DNA from: Palleronia rufa
GTDB taxonomy: Bacteria; Pseudomonadota; Alphaproteobacteria; Rhodobacterales; Rhodobacteraceae
Direction of reading: 5' to 3'
DNA length: 64,000 bases
NCBI RefSeq assembly: GCF_000743715.1
Contig: NZ_JQEY01000005.1
Location: forward strand, 136,025-200,024
Each line of letters begins with the position of its first letter. The first letter of the stretch is position 1. Below, in pieces: positions 40,698 to 50,505 of the stretch. Both the position numbers and the translations under genes were made by a program. A model generated the notes under the pieces. It was not told the origin of the DNA. It did no database searches and worked only from the letters and a program-made list of their open reading frames with translations.

Positions 40698-41576
40698 ATG
40701 ACCACCCCCTTTTCCGACCGGATCGAGTCCGCCATAGACGTGGCTCTGAGGCGTGGTCAGGGCGGTGATGCGCCGGTCAAGCTGGGCGCCGCGTTGCACT
40801 ATGCCTGCGCCCCTGGCGGCGCCAGGATCCGGCCAACGATACTGACCAGCGTGGCCCTGGCCTGCGGCGACGACCGCCCCGAGGTCACGGATGCGGCGGC
40901 CGCTGCGCTGGAGTTGATCCACTGCGCCAGCCTGGTTCACGACGATCTGCCCGCATTCGACGACGCCGACCTCAGACGCGGCAAGGCGAGCGTCCACCGT
41001 GCGTTCTCAGAGCCGCTTGCGCTGCTGGCCGGGGACAGCCTGATCGTGATGGCCTTCGATGTTCTGGCCCGCGCGGGCAACGCTGAGCCCACACGTGCCC
41101 TGTCACTGATCCGCCTTCTGGCGGCCCGGACGGGCATGCCAATGGGCATTTGCGCGGGACAGGGCTGGGAGAGCGAGCCGACCATCGATCTGGGTGCCTA
41201 TCACCGCGCCAAGACCGGAGCGCTGTTCATCGCCGCGACGCAGATGGGCGCCGTCGCGTCCGGGCAGGACGCCGAGCCGTGGGAAGAGCTGGGCGCGCGT
41301 TTGGGAGAAGCTTTTCAGGTGGCCGACGATCTTCGCGACGCGGTGCTCGACCAGCGAGAAATGGGCAAGCCGGCGGGACAGGACCAGCGCCTGGGGCGGC
41401 CCAATGCGGTGGCGGAACTCGGGCTCGACGGTGCGGCGCGCCGGCTTGACGCGATCCTGTCGGGAGCCATCGCGTCGATCCCCTCCTGTCCGGGAGAGGC
41501 GATGCTGGCCGAGCTGGTGACGCAATACGCCCGCAAGCTGGCGCCGCGTTCCGCCACGCGCCAGAAGGGTGCCTGA
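40698..41576 (+). CDS. crtE: Geranylgeranyl diphosphate synthase
   Basis: A 292-aa trans-isoprenyl diphosphate synthase that makes C20 GGPP for carotenoids and for the bacteriochlorophyll tail. The first aspartate-rich motif is LVHDDLPAFDDADLRRGK and the second is FQVADDLRDAV. The start ATG 40698 gives the family N-terminus. It overlaps crtF by 8 nt and begins the superoperon crtEF-bchCXYZ-puf. Confidence 0.94.
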   Translation: MTTPFSDRIESAIDVALRRGQGGDAPVKLGAALHYACAPGGARIRPTILTSVALACGDDRPEVTDAAAAALELIHCASLVHDDLPAFDDADLRRGKASVHRAFSEPLALLAGDSLIVMAFDVLARAGNAEPTRALSLIRLLAARTGMPMGICAGQGWESEPTIDLGAYHRAKTGALFIAATQMGAVASGQDAEPWEELGARLGEAFQVADDLRDAVLDQREMGKPAGQDQRLGRPNAVAELGLDGAARRLDAILSGAIASIPSCPGEAMLAELVTQYARKLAPRSATRQKGA

Positions 41577-42651
41577 CACGCGCGCCGACTGGCGGGCGTG
41601 GCTGCTGCGCCGCGTCGCCGATCCCGCGTTCCAGTCCTGGGCGGCCCGGTTCCCGATCACCCGGCTTTTCGTGCGGCGCGATGGCGCACGGATCTTCGAT
41701 CTGGTTTCCGGCTTTGCGCAGAGCCAGGCCCTGCGCGCGCTGGTCGAGCTGGGGGTTCTGGAGCGCCTGACCGACACGCCCCGGACTGCCGCCGACCTGG
41801 CGCGCGACCTGTCGCTGCCGCCTGACCGGATGGATCTGCTGCTGCGGGCCGGTGTCGCCATGGGCCTGCTTTCCCTGCGGCGGGACGGGTTCCGCACCAC
41901 GATCCGCGGTGCTGCGCTGACCGGCGTGCCGGGGTTGGCAGAGATAATTCGCCACCACGACGTGCTCTACCGCGACTTGTCGGATCCCGTGGCCTTCCTG
42001 AAAGGCGACACCGCACCAGAGCTGGCACGGTTCTGGCCCTATGTCTTCGGCGGAAACGCGCCACCGGACGAGGCCGCGCGCTACTCCCGCCTCATGGCCG
42101 AAAGCCAGTCCATCGTGGCAGAGGATACGTTGGCGGCGGTGGATCTGTCGGATGTGTCGCACCTGATGGACGTGGGCGGCGGAACCGGAGCGTTTCTGTC
42201 CCATGCGCTGGCCGCACATCCGCACCTTCGGGCGACGCTGGTCGATCTTCCGGCGGTGCTGGACGCCGTTTCGCCGGACCTTGCCGCCCGCATCGCCCGC
42301 ACGCCGCGCAATTTCCGCGAAGACTCCCTGCCCACGGGTGCGGATGCACTGTCGCTGGTGCGGGTGCTCTACGACCACGCCGACGACACTGTCGGCGCGC
42401 TTCTCAAGCGCTGCCATGCCGCGCTGCCAGATGGCGGGCGGATCGTGGTGTCGGAGCCGATGACCGGCGGCGCGTCGCCGCACCGGCCGGGCGACGTGTA
42501 TTTCGCCTTTTACTGCGCGGCCATGGGCACGGGCCGCGCCCGGTCGGCCGGCCGTATCGCGGAGTTGCTGTCAGACGCGGGGTTCCACGACATCCGCATC
42601 CCACGGCCGCGCCGGGCCTTTGTGACGTCCGTGGTCACCGCAAGAAGATAA
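41569..42651 (+). CDS. crtF: Demethylspheroidene (1-hydroxyneurosporene) O-methyltransferase
   Basis: A 360-aa SAM-dependent O-methyltransferase starting at GTG 41569. An N-terminal dimerisation domain (QSQALRALVELGVLERLTD) precedes the SAM-binding LMDVGGGTGAFLSHALA near residue 198. The catalytic part is around VLYDHADDTVGALLKRCH. It methylates the tertiary hydroxyl made by CrtC. The following 106 bp hold the bchC promoter, which in related bacteria can be read through from crtEF. Confidence 0.93.
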   Translation: MPDTRADWRAWLLRRVADPAFQSWAARFPITRLFVRRDGARIFDLVSGFAQSQALRALVELGVLERLTDTPRTAADLARDLSLPPDRMDLLLRAGVAMGLLSLRRDGFRTTIRGAALTGVPGLAEIIRHHDVLYRDLSDPVAFLKGDTAPELARFWPYVFGGNAPPDEAARYSRLMAESQSIVAEDTLAAVDLSDVSHLMDVGGGTGAFLSHALAAHPHLRATLVDLPAVLDAVSPDLAARIARTPRNFREDSLPTGADALSLVRVLYDHADDTVGALLKRCHAALPDGGRIVVSEPMTGGASPHRPGDVYFAFYCAAMGTGRARSAGRIAELLSDAGFHDIRIPRPRRAFVTSVVTARR

Positions 42652-42660
42652 GCCGAAAGC

Positions 42661-42704
42661 TGTAAGCGTCAGTTGACAGATCAATGTGTCAGGTTAATCT
42701 GACA
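42661..42704 (+). promoter_or_regulatory. bchC promoter with two PpsR/CrtJ palindromes
   Basis: Two TGT-N12-ACA palindromes, TGTAAGCGTCAGTTGACA (42661-42678) and TGTCAGGTTAATCTGACA (42687-42704), are separated by exactly 8 bp. That is the spacing reported for cooperative CrtJ binding at Rhodobacter capsulatus bchC. A sigma-70-like promoter coincides: TTGACA (42673-42678), 16 bp, TAATCT (42695-42700). Repressor binding would cover both promoter boxes. It lies 54 bp upstream of the bchC start. Confidence 0.85.
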
Positions 42705-42757
42705 CAGATGGCAACCGCGGGCGCGACTCGCAATCGCCACAGCGGGAGGGAAGCGGA

Positions 42758-43699
42758 ATGACTTCAACCACAGCCGTCATCCTCGAAGGTCCGGGCGCGC
42801 TGGGTCTGGGGGATGTCGCGCTTGTCTCTCCGAAAGATGGCGATGTGGTGGTCGAGATCGCCTCTTCAGGGATTTCGACGGGCACCGAGAAGCTGTTTTG
42901 GACCGGCCGGATGCCACCCTTTCCAGGCATGGGTTATCCGCTCGTACCCGGCTACGAGAGCGTCGGGGAAGTGGTCGAGGCACGTCGCGGTTCAGGCCTC
43001 AAGGTCGGCGACACGGTCTTCGTGCCCGGGGCCGACTGCTACGAGGGCGTGCGCGGCCTTTTTGGCGGCGCCGCCCGGCGACTCGTGTCGGACGCAACGC
43101 GCCTGACACGCGTGGACGCGGGCCTGGGCGAAACCGGCGCGCTGCTGGCCCTGGCCGCGACCGCCCGGCACGCGATCGCCGGGTTGCGGGTCGATCTGCC
43201 GGATCTGATCGTCGGCCACGGCACGCTGGGACGGCTGCTGGCGCGGCTGACGGTCCTGGCCGGCGGCGCGCCCACGGTGTGGGAGATCGAGCCGTCCCGC
43301 ATGGGCGGTGCCAAGGGCTACGAGGTCCGCCACCCCGACAGCGACGAGACCGTCGGATACGATACGATCTATGACGCCACCGGCCGGGCCGACCTGCTGC
43401 CGAGCCTGATCGGACGGCTGATCAAGGGTGGTGAGATCGTGCTGGCGGGGTTCTACGAGGACCCGATCTCGTTCGCCTTCCCGCCGGCTTTCATGAAGGA
43501 GGCGCGCCTTCGGATCGCCGCCGAGTGGACCCGGGACGATCTGAAGGTGACGCTGCGACTGGTGGAATCCGGGGCCCTGTCGCTCGACGGGCTGGTGACG
43601 CATCGCCGCCCGGCCGTTGCGGCGGCAGAGGCCTACGCGACGGCCTTCGACGATCCCGCCTGCCTCAAACTCATTCTGGACTGGAAGGACGTGGCATGA
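42758..43699 (+). CDS. bchC: Bacteriochlorophyllide a dehydrogenase (3-hydroxyethyl dehydrogenase)
   Basis: A 313-aa zinc-free, alcohol-dehydrogenase-like protein that oxidises the 3-hydroxyethyl group to 3-acetyl late in bacteriochlorophyll a synthesis. Conserved parts are [56 protein letters not shown] and [14 protein letters not shown]. Its stop overlaps the bchX start (ATGA), so the two are coupled. The promoter upstream carries paired PpsR sites. Confidence 0.95.
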   Translation: MTSTTAVILEGPGALGLGDVALVSPKDGDVVVEIASSGISTGTEKLFWTGRMPPFPGMGYPLVPGYESVGEVVEARRGSGLKVGDTVFVPGADCYEGVRGLFGGAARRLVSDATRLTRVDAGLGETGALLALAATARHAIAGLRVDLPDLIVGHGTLGRLLARLTVLAGGAPTVWEIEPSRMGGAKGYEVRHPDSDETVGYDTIYDATGRADLLPSLIGRLIKGGEIVLAGFYEDPISFAFPPAFMKEARLRIAAEWTRDDLKVTLRLVESGALSLDGLVTHRRPAVAAAEAYATAFDDPACLKLILDWKDVA

Positions 43700-44706
43700 G
43701 CCTCGACGATCCAAGGGTTCCGAACCTCAAGGACTACGACGCCACCCTGAAGGAGGAGGCCGCCGAGCCGACGCTGCAGGTGCCGCAGGGTGAGCCGACC
43801 TCGAAATGCCAGATCATCGCGATCTACGGCAAAGGCGGCATCGGCAAGTCCTTCACTCTGGCCAACCTCAGCCACATGATGGCCGAGCAGGGCAAGCGGG
43901 TGCTGCTGATCGGTTGCGATCCGAAATCCGACACGACCAGCCTGCTGTTCGGCGGCAAGGCCTGTCCGACGATCATCGAGACCTCGACCCGCAAGAAGCT
44001 GGCCGGCGAAGAAGTGCAGATCGGCGACGTGTGCTTCAAGCGCGGCGGCGTCTTCGCCATGGAACTGGGCGGGCCGGAGGTGGGCCGCGGCTGCGGCGGG
44101 CGCGGCATCATCCACGGCTTCGAGCTGCTGGAAAAGCTGGGGTTCCACGACTGGGATTTCGACTATGTGCTGTTGGATTTCCTGGGCGACGTGGTCTGCG
44201 GCGGGTTCGGCCTGCCGATCGCGCGTGACATGGCGCAGAAGGTGATCCTGGTCGCGTCGAACGACCTGCAGTCGCTCTACGTGGCCAACAACGTCTGCTC
44301 GGCGGTGGAGTATTTCCGCAAGCTCGGGGGCAATGTCGGCGTCGCCGGGCTGGTTATCAACAAGGACGACCATTCGGGCGAGGCGCAGGCCTTTGCGAAG
44401 GCGGTGGAGATTCCGGTGCTGGCGTCGATCCCGGCGGATGACGATCTGCGCAAGAAATCCGCGAACTACCAGATCGTGGGGACAGCCAAGTCGCAATGGG
44501 GGGACCTGTTCTCCGGATTGGCCGCGGCGGTGTCGGCGTCGCAGCCCACACATCCCACGGCCCTGGATCAGGACGGGCTGCTCGCCCTCTTCGACGGCTC
44601 CGACACTGGCGAGGGCGTGGTGCTGGAGCCCGCGACGGACGCCGACATGCGCGGCAAGAAAAGCGCGCCGAAGGCGTCGCTCGAGGTGATCTACGACGAG
44701 GCGTGA
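43696..44706 (+). CDS. bchX: Chlorophyllide a reductase iron protein subunit X
   Basis: A 336-aa NifH-like ATPase that feeds electrons to BchYZ for reduction of ring B of chlorophyllide a. The P-loop is [19 protein letters not shown]. The 4Fe-4S cysteines lie in [15 protein letters not shown] and [14 protein letters not shown]. The N-terminal 38-residue extension is usual for BchX. It is translationally coupled to bchC. A 74-bp spacer with a GC-rich repeat follows before bchY. Confidence 0.96.
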   Translation: MSLDDPRVPNLKDYDATLKEEAAEPTLQVPQGEPTSKCQIIAIYGKGGIGKSFTLANLSHMMAEQGKRVLLIGCDPKSDTTSLLFGGKACPTIIETSTRKKLAGEEVQIGDVCFKRGGVFAMELGGPEVGRGCGGRGIIHGFELLEKLGFHDWDFDYVLLDFLGDVVCGGFGLPIARDMAQKVILVASNDLQSLYVANNVCSAVEYFRKLGGNVGVAGLVINKDDHSGEAQAFAKAVEIPVLASIPADDDLRKKSANYQIVGTAKSQWGDLFSGLAAAVSASQPTHPTALDQDGLLALFDGSDTGEGVVLEPATDADMRGKKSAPKASLEVIYDEA

Positions 44707-44717
44707 GGTCGATCCGG

Positions 44718-44767
44718 CCGGGGGCCAGCCCCCCGGACCCCCCGGGATATTTCTTGAAAGATGAAAG
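44718..44767 (+). repeat. GC-rich intergenic repeat between bchX and bchY
   Basis: A short element: GC hairpin CCGGGGGCCAGCCCCCCGG, then ACCCCCCGGGATATTTC and GAAAGATGAAAG. It resembles the mobile or dispersed intergenic sequences common in Rhodobacteraceae. The same element, with few differences, occurs inside bchP at 55034-55080 on the other strand. Here it ends 13 bp before the bchY ATG and could form an intercistronic hairpin in the superoperon mRNA. Confidence 0.7.
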
Positions 44768-44780
44768 AAGGCGAGGACTT

Positions 44781-46337
44781 ATGACCGAACGGGCAGATCA
44801 CGACGAGGCGGTCGAGACGATCCGGGACGACGCGCCCGGGGCCGCCGGGTCGAGCCCTGCCGATGGCTTGGGGTGTCACTCCGGCGCGGTGCGCATGGAA
44901 GCGGCGGCCCGTGCGGCGGGTGGATCGGAGATGCTGGACCGCTATGCGGCGGATTATCCCAAGGGCCCGCACGACCAGCCGCAGAGCATGTGCCCGGCTT
45001 TCGGGTCGTTGCGTGTCGGGCTGCGGATGCGGCGGGTGGCGACGGTACTCTCGGGGTCCGCCTGCTGCGTCTACGGGCTGACATTCGTGAGCCATTTCTA
45101 CGGGGCGCGGCGGAGCGTGGGATATGTGCCCTTCAACTCCGAGACACTGGTCACGGGCAAGCTTTTCGAGGACATCCGCGAGAGCGTTCATGCCATGGCC
45201 GACCCGGAGCGCTATGATGCGATCGTGGTGACGAACCTGTGCGTACCCACGGCGAGCGGCGTGCCGCTGCGGCTGTTGCCGAAAGAAATCAACGGCGTGC
45301 GGATCATCGGGATCGACGTGCCGGGGTTCGGCATCCCCACCCACGCCGAGGCCAAGGACGTTCTGGCCGGTGCGATGCTGGCCTATGCGCGGGCCGAGGC
45401 AGAGGCCGGGCCGGTCGCGCGGCCTGTCGCGGGCATCGAGGACCGGCCGTCGCTGACGCTGCTGGGCGAGATGTTCCCGGCGGATCCGATGATGATCGGC
45501 GCGATGCTGGCGCCCATGGGGCTTGCCGCGGGGCCGGTGGTGCCGTGCCGGGAATGGCGCGAGCTCTACGCCGCGCTGGATTGCGGTGCGGTGGCGGCGG
45601 TGCATCCGTTCTATACTGCCGCGGTGCGCGAATTCGGGCGGGCCGGCCGGCCGGTTCTGGGCTCTGCGCCCGTCGGGCTGGAGGGCACGGAGGCGTGGCT
45701 GAGCGCCGTGGGTGAGACGTTCGGAGTGCCGCAGGGCGCTGTTTCCGCTTCGAAAAACGCCTTTCTTCCGGCGATCCGCGATGCGCTGGCCGGTGCCCGG
45801 ATCGACGGGACGATCACCCTGTCGGGTTATGAGGGATCCGAGCTTCTGGTGGCGCGGCTGCTGATCGAGAGCGGGGCGGACGTGCCCTATGTCGGCACCG
45901 CCTGCCCGAAGACCGAGGCGGGGCGGATCGACCGCGAATGGCTGGAGGCCAAGGGCGTCAAGGTCGTGTTCCGCGCCAGCCTGGAGGACGATCTGGCGGC
46001 CCTGGACGGGGTGAAGCCGGATCTGGCCATCGGCACAACGCCCGTGGTCCAGAAGGCCAAAGAGCTTGGAATCCCTTCGCTTTATTTCACCAACCTGATC
46101 TCGGCCCGGCCGCTGATGGGGCCTGCGGGCGCGGGATCGCTGGCGCAGGTCGTCAACGCGGCCTTGGGCAACCGGGACCGGATGGCGCGGATGCGGGCCT
46201 TTTACGAAGGGGTCGGCACGGGCGACACGGCGGGGGTCTGGGAGGCCGATCCGAACGTCCAGCCGCAGTTCCGGGCGCAGAATCTCCAGAAGCTGGAGCG
46301 GCAGCAGAAGGCCGCGAAGGCGCAGGAGATGATCTGA
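44781..46337 (+). CDS. bchY: Chlorophyllide a reductase subunit Y
   Basis: A 518-aa NifD-like subunit of the catalytic component of chlorophyllide a oxidoreductase. Cysteine ligands for the 4Fe-4S cluster are in QSMCPAFGSLRVG and GSACCVYGLTFVSHFYGARR. Other conserved parts are FNSETLVTGKLFEDIRESVH and TLSGYEGSELLVARLLIESG. The N-terminal 50 residues are variable. Start ATG 44781 follows GGCGAGGA. Confidence 0.95.
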   Translation: MTERADHDEAVETIRDDAPGAAGSSPADGLGCHSGAVRMEAAARAAGGSEMLDRYAADYPKGPHDQPQSMCPAFGSLRVGLRMRRVATVLSGSACCVYGLTFVSHFYGARRSVGYVPFNSETLVTGKLFEDIRESVHAMADPERYDAIVVTNLCVPTASGVPLRLLPKEINGVRIIGIDVPGFGIPTHAEAKDVLAGAMLAYARAEAEAGPVARPVAGIEDRPSLTLLGEMFPADPMMIGAMLAPMGLAAGPVVPCREWRELYAALDCGAVAAVHPFYTAAVREFGRAGRPVLGSAPVGLEGTEAWLSAVGETFGVPQGAVSASKNAFLPAIRDALAGARIDGTITLSGYEGSELLVARLLIESGADVPYVGTACPKTEAGRIDREWLEAKGVKVVFRASLEDDLAALDGVKPDLAIGTTPVVQKAKELGIPSLYFTNLISARPLMGPAGAGSLAQVVNAALGNRDRMARMRAFYEGVGTGDTAGVWEADPNVQPQFRAQNLQKLERQQKAAKAQEMI

Positions 46338-46422
46338 TGATGCGGAAAAACAGCCATGGGAAGTCCGTAGGACATCCGTATGAGTTCCGTAAGAGTTCCG
46401 CGGGCCTTGCGGAGGTCGCGCC

Positions 46423-47898
46423 ATGCTGATTGCGGATCACGACCGGGCGGGCGGATACTGGGGCGCGGTCTATGCGTTCACCGCGATCAAGGGCCTGCAA
46501 GTGGTCATCGACGGCCCCGTGGGCTGCGAGAACCTGCCGGTCACATCCGTCCTGCACTACACCGACGGGCTGCCGCCGCATGAGCTGCCTATCGTCGTCA
46601 CCGGCCTGTCCGAGGACGAGATGGGATCGGGCACGGAGGCGGCCATGAAGCGGGCCTGGGATACGCTGGACCCGGCGCTGCCGGCGGTGGTGGTCACGGG
46701 ATCCATCGCCGAGATGATCGGCGGCGGCGTGACGCCGCAGGGCACCAGCATCCAGCGCTTCCTGCCGCGCACCATCGACGAGGACCAGTGGCAGGCCGCC
46801 GACCGCGCGATGACCTGGCTGTTCACCGAATGGGGCCAGACCAAGGGCCGGATGCCGCCCGAGAAGAAGCGCGAGGACGGCGCGGCCCCCCGGGTCAACA
46901 TCCTGGGGCCGATGTACGGCGTGTTCAACATGGCCAGCGATCTCCATGAGATCCGGCGGCTGGTCGAGGGCATCGGCGCCGAGGTCAACATGGTCATGCC
47001 GCTGGGCGCGCATCTGTCCCAGATGCGGGGTCTGGTGAACGCGGACGTCAACATCTGCCTCTACCGCGAGTTCGGACGCGGCCTCTGCGAGGTGCTGGGC
47101 AAGCCCTATCTCCAGGCGCCGGTGGGGGTCGAGAGCACCACCAAGTTCCTGCGCACGCTGGGAGAGCTGCTGGATCTGGACCCCGAGCCGTTCATCGCGC
47201 GCGAGAAACATTCGACGCTGAAGCCGGTGTGGGATCTGTGGCGCTCGGTCACGCAGGACTTCTTTGCCACCGCCGAGTTCGGCATCGTCGGCACGGAGAC
47301 CTACGCCCGCGGCATCCGCCACTACCTGGAGGACGAGCTGGGCTTTCCCTGCGCCTTCGCCGTGGCGCGGACGGCCGGGAAGAAGACCGACAACGACGAG
47401 GTCCGGCGCCTGATCCACGACAGGCGGCCGCTGATCCTGATGGGGTCGATCAACGAGAAGATGTACCTGGCGGAGACGCGCGGCGGCCACGGGCCGCAGC
47501 CGACGTTCATCACCGCGAGCTTTCCGGGCGGCGCGATCCGCCGGGCCACGGGCACGCCCTTCATGGGCTACGCGGGGGCGACGTATCTGTTGCAGGAGGT
47601 CTGCAACGGGCTTTTCGACGCGCTGTTCCACATCCTGCCCCTGGGATCGGAGATGGACGCCGCGCAGGCCACGCCGGCGACGCTGCGCCGCGACCTGCCG
47701 TGGGAGCCGGAGGCGCAGGCCGAGCTGGACCGGATCGTGGCCGAGCACCCGGTCCTGACACGCATTTCCGCCGCCCGTCGCCTGCGCGACGCGGCAGAGA
47801 AGGAAACGCTCAGCCGCGGCGACGCGGCGGTGGGCAGAGAGACCGTGCGGGCGCTTGGCCCGGCACGCAACGCATCCAGAGAGGAGGGCGACACATGA
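46423..47898 (+). CDS. bchZ: Chlorophyllide a reductase subunit Z
   Basis: A 491-aa NifK-like partner of Bch[20 protein letters not shown] at the start, [20 protein letters not shown] (cluster cysteine) and the [20 protein letters not shown] segment identify it. Its stop overlaps the pufQ start (ATGA). In Rhodobacter the puf promoters lie inside the end of bchZ, and the same is likely here, though I could not define them. Confidence 0.96.
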   Translation: MLIADHDRAGGYWGAVYAFTAIKGLQVVIDGPVGCENLPVTSVLHYTDGLPPHELPIVVTGLSEDEMGSGTEAAMKRAWDTLDPALPAVVVTGSIAEMIGGGVTPQGTSIQRFLPRTIDEDQWQAADRAMTWLFTEWGQTKGRMPPEKKREDGAAPRVNILGPMYGVFNMASDLHEIRRLVEGIGAEVNMVMPLGAHLSQMRGLVNADVNICLYREFGRGLCEVLGKPYLQAPVGVESTTKFLRTLGELLDLDPEPFIAREKHSTLKPVWDLWRSVTQDFFATAEFGIVGTETYARGIRHYLEDELGFPCAFAVARTAGKKTDNDEVRRLIHDRRPLILMGSINEKMYLAETRGGHGPQPTFITASFPGGAIRRATGTPFMGYAGATYLLQEVCNGLFDALFHILPLGSEMDAAQATPATLRRDLPWEPEAQAELDRIVAEHPVLTRISAARRLRDAAEKETLSRGDAAVGRETVRALGPARNASREEGDT

Positions 47899-48122
47899 CC
47901 GACATGACCAACCAGGGGGCGATGGTTCCCGAGCGGTCCCGTTCCGGGCTGAAGACCGAGTTCGCGATCTACTTCGCGATCATCTTCGCGGCCACGGTGC
48001 CGCTGGCCTGCCTGACCTGGACGCTGACGCTGATCCGTTCGGGCCGCGTCCCCGCGCGCGGACCGATCGCGCGGGCCTGGTCCCAGGCGCGCATCATCAC
48101 GCCGATGATCTTCGCGGCGTGA
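47895..48122 (+). CDS. pufQ: PufQ, bacteriochlorophyll/photosynthetic complex assembly protein
   Basis: A 75-aa protein with one membrane helix: [20 protein letters not shown] then [23 protein letters not shown] and ITPMIF at the end. It matches Rhodobacter PufQ in length, helix position and C-terminal ITPxIF. PufQ is needed for normal bacteriochlorophyll production and may carry intermediates; the exact role is debated. The start overlaps bchZ. Confidence 0.88.
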   Translation: MTDMTNQGAMVPERSRSGLKTEFAIYFAIIFAATVPLACLTWTLTLIRSGRVPARGPIARAWSQARIITPMIFAA

Positions 48123-48163
48123 CGACAGAATTCCTCCGGCGGCCCCAGGGCCATCGGGCGAAG

Positions 48164-48202
48164 TCCGGCAACAGCCGGAACCCGGCCGCGGGGCCCCGCG
48201 GC
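48164..48202 (+). promoter_or_regulatory. Intercistronic hairpins between pufQ and pufB
   Basis: Two GC stems lie upstream of pufB: TCCGGC-AACA-GCCGGA (48164-48179) and an 18-bp perfect palindrome at 48185-48202. Similar structures in Rhodobacter mark processing sites and protect the 5' end of the pufBA message. A clear AAGGAG ribosome site for pufB follows. Confidence 0.55.
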
Positions 48203-48229
48203 GTCAGCTTGACCCTCAAGGAGAGTTAA

Positions 48230-48379
48230 ATGGCTGATAGAACCGATCTGTCTTTCACAGGTCTTACCGACGAGCAGGCGCAGGAACTGCACTCCGTCTA
48301 CATGAGCGGGCTTTGGCTGTTCTCGGCCGTTGCCGTCCTCGCTCATCTGGCGGTGTTCATCTGGCGCCCGTGGTTCTGA
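48230..48379 (+). CDS. pufB: Light-harvesting 1 (B875-type) beta polypeptide
   Basis: A 49-aa inner-membrane antenna protein: [20 protein letters not shown], then a helix with His39 ([14 protein letters not shown]), the bacteriochlorophyll a ligand, and the conserved His21. The C-terminal WRPWF is a hallmark of LH1 beta. The start ATG 48230 has AAGGAG upstream. With PufA it forms the ring around the reaction centre. Confidence 0.97.
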   Translation: MADRTDLSFTGLTDEQAQELHSVYMSGLWLFSAVAVLAHLAVFIWRPWF

Positions 48380-48393
48380 AGGGGATCTGAGAC

Positions 48394-48576
48394 ATGGCAA
48401 AGTTCTACAAGATCTGGCTGGTGTTCGACCCGCGCCGCGTCTTCGTGGCCCAGGGCGTGTTCCTGTTCCTGCTGGCGGCGATGATCCACCTCGTCCTGCT
48501 CAGCACGGACCGGTACAACTGGTTCGAGAGCGCGGCGGCCAAATACGGCACCGAAGACGTCGTCATCGCCGAGTGA
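48394..48576 (+). CDS. pufA: Light-harvesting 1 (B875-type) alpha polypeptide
   Basis: A 60-aa antenna protein: [20 protein letters not shown], a single membrane helix and His32 ([16 protein letters not shown]), which ligands bacteriochlorophyll a. The N-terminal [13 protein letters not shown] is diagnostic of LH1 alpha. Spacing to pufB is 14 nt. A stable hairpin follows before pufL. Confidence 0.97.
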   Translation: MAKFYKIWLVFDPRRVFVAQGVFLFLLAAMIHLVLLSTDRYNWFESAAAKYGTEDVVIAE

Positions 48577-48598
48577 CCTGACCGAAGCGACATCGCGC

Positions 48599-48618
48599 CG
48601 GGCGGGTCCGCCTGCCCG
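48599..48618 (+). promoter_or_regulatory. Intercistronic hairpin between pufA and pufL
   Basis: An 8-bp GC stem (one G-U pair) with a TCCG loop lies 22 nt after pufA. In Rhodobacter, hairpins here block 3' exonucleases, so pufBA mRNA outlives pufLM mRNA and antenna subunits are made in excess. The position fits that role. Confidence 0.7.
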
Positions 48619-48671
48619 ACGCCATCCTGACCGAAACGACGGCGACCCGCCGCCACAGACGGAGAAGCAAG

Positions 48672-49502
48672 ATGGCATTGCTCAGCTTCGAACGAAAATA
48701 CCGCGTGCCGGGGGGCACGCTCATCGGCGGCGACCTGTTCGATTTCTGGGTCGGACCGTTCTTCGTGGGGTTCTTCGGGATCACCACCGTGTTCTTCGCC
48801 GGGCTCGGCACGATCCTGGTGTTCTATACCGCCGCGATCCAGGGGGTCTGGAACCCCTGGCTGATTTCCATCAACCCGCCGCCCCTGTCCATGGGGCTGG
48901 GCGCCGCACCGCTCCAGATGGGCGGGCTGTGGCAGATCATCACCATCTGCGCGCTGGGCGCGTTCCTGTCCTGGATGATGCGAGAGGTCGAGATCTGCCG
49001 CAAGCTGGGCATCGGCTACCATGTGCCGGTGGCCTTCGGCGTGGCGATCTTCGCCTATTTCACGCTGCAGGTGATCCGGCCGGTGCTGATGGGCGCCTGG
49101 GGTCACGCGTTCCCCTACGGGATCTGGAGCCACCTGGATTGGGTGAGCTACACCGGCTATCTCTACGGCAACTTCCACTACAACCCGGCGCATATGCTGG
49201 CGGTGTCGCTGTTCTTCACCACCACCCTGGCGCTGGCGCTCCACGGCTCTTTGATCCTGTCGGCGGCCAACCCCGAGAAGGGCGAGACGATGAAGAGCCC
49301 GGATCACGAGGACACGTTCTTTCGCGACTTCATCGGCTATTCGATCGGGCCGATGGGCATCCACCGGCTGGGCTACCTGCTGGCGATCAACGCCGGGTTC
49401 TGGAGCGCGGTCTGCATCGTGATCTCGGGGACGATCTGGTTCGACCAGTGGGTCGTCTGGTGGGATTGGTATCTGAACCTGCCCTGGTGGGCGGATCTGT
49501 GA
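48672..49502 (+). CDS. pufL: Photosynthetic reaction centre L subunit
   Basis: A 276-aa, five-helix membrane protein of the type II reaction centre. The N-terminus [17 protein letters not shown] and the helix containing [10 protein letters not shown] are almost invariant. Histidines near 153 and 173 ligate bacteriochlorophylls; those near 190 and 230 ligate the non-haem iron. The C-terminus (LPWWADL) is about six residues shorter than in Rhodobacter sphaeroides. pufM follows after 12 nt. Confidence 0.98.
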   Translation: MALLSFERKYRVPGGTLIGGDLFDFWVGPFFVGFFGITTVFFAGLGTILVFYTAAIQGVWNPWLISINPPPLSMGLGAAPLQMGGLWQIITICALGAFLSWMMREVEICRKLGIGYHVPVAFGVAIFAYFTLQVIRPVLMGAWGHAFPYGIWSHLDWVSYTGYLYGNFHYNPAHMLAVSLFFTTTLALALHGSLILSAANPEKGETMKSPDHEDTFFRDFIGYSIGPMGIHRLGYLLAINAGFWSAVCIVISGTIWFDQWVVWWDWYLNLPWWADL

Positions 49503-49514
49503 GGAGGACCTGAG

Positions 49515-50501
49515 ATGGCACAGTATCAGAACATCTTTACGCAGGTGCAGGTCCAGGGCCCGCCAGAGATCGGCATGGCCCCGGAGGGCATGGATCTGCG
49601 CGACCGCAGCGCCGGCATCGGCTTCAGCCAGCTTCTGGGCTGGCTGGGCAACGCGCAGCTGGGTCCGATCTACCTGGGGCCGTTCGGGGTGCTCAGCTTC
49701 ATCACCGGGGGTCTGTGGTTCTTTCTGGTGGGCATCTCGTTCTGGGTGCAGGTCGGCTTCAACCCGGCGATCTTCGTGCGCGACCTCTTCTACCTGGCGC
49801 TGGAGCCGCCCGCGCCCGAATACGGCCTGGGCTTCGCGCCGCTTTGGGACGGAGGGCTGTGGATCATCGCCTCCGCCCTCCTGCTGGTGGCGGTCCTGTC
49901 CTGGCTGGCGCGAAGCTGGCAGCTGGCCGCACAGCTCAAGATGGGCAAGCACGTGTTCTGGGCGTTCTCCAGCGCGGTGTGGCTGTTCCTGGTGCTGGGT
50001 CTGATCCGGCCGATCCTCATGGGGTCGTGGTCCGAGGCGGTGCCCTACGGCATCTTCCCGCATCTCGACTGGACGAACCTCTTCTCGCTCACCTACGGGA
50101 ACCTGTTCTACAACCCGTTCCACGCGCTCAGCATCGTGTTCCTCTACGGCTCGGTCCTGCTCTTCGCGATGCACGGCGGCACCATCCTGGCCGTCTCCCG
50201 CTACGGCGGCGACCGGGAGCTTGACCAGATCCACGACCGTGGCACCGCGTCCGAGCGGGCGGGGCTGTTCTGGCGCTGGACCATGGGCTTCAACGCCACG
50301 ATGGAGGGCATCCACCGCTGGGCCTGGTGGTTCGCGGTGCTGACCACGCTGACCGGCGGGATCGGGATCCTGCTAACCGGCACGGTGGTGGACAACTGGT
50401 TCCTGTGGGCACAGGACCACGGCTACGGCGCGCAGAACAACTACGTTCCCGCCCGCACGCCCGATGAGTTCGTCATCTACAGCCCGCCGACCATGGAGTG
50501 A
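49515..50501 (+). CDS. pufM: Photosynthetic reaction centre M subunit
   Basis: A 328-aa, five-helix partner of Puf[21 protein letters not shown], the [13 protein letters not shown] helix with the special-pair histidine, [20 protein letters not shown] (iron ligands) and the [11 protein letters not shown] helix are present. The C-terminus is about 20 residues longer than the Rhodobacter sphaeroides protein ([13 protein letters not shown] tail). No pufC cytochrome gene follows. Confidence 0.98.
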   Translation: MAQYQNIFTQVQVQGPPEIGMAPEGMDLRDRSAGIGFSQLLGWLGNAQLGPIYLGPFGVLSFITGGLWFFLVGISFWVQVGFNPAIFVRDLFYLALEPPAPEYGLGFAPLWDGGLWIIASALLLVAVLSWLARSWQLAAQLKMGKHVFWAFSSAVWLFLVLGLIRPILMGSWSEAVPYGIFPHLDWTNLFSLTYGNLFYNPFHALSIVFLYGSVLLFAMHGGTILAVSRYGGDRELDQIHDRGTASERAGLFWRWTMGFNATMEGIHRWAWWFAVLTTLTGGIGILLTGTVVDNWFLWAQDHGYGAQNNYVPARTPDEFVIYSPPTME

Positions 50502-50505
50502 TCAG

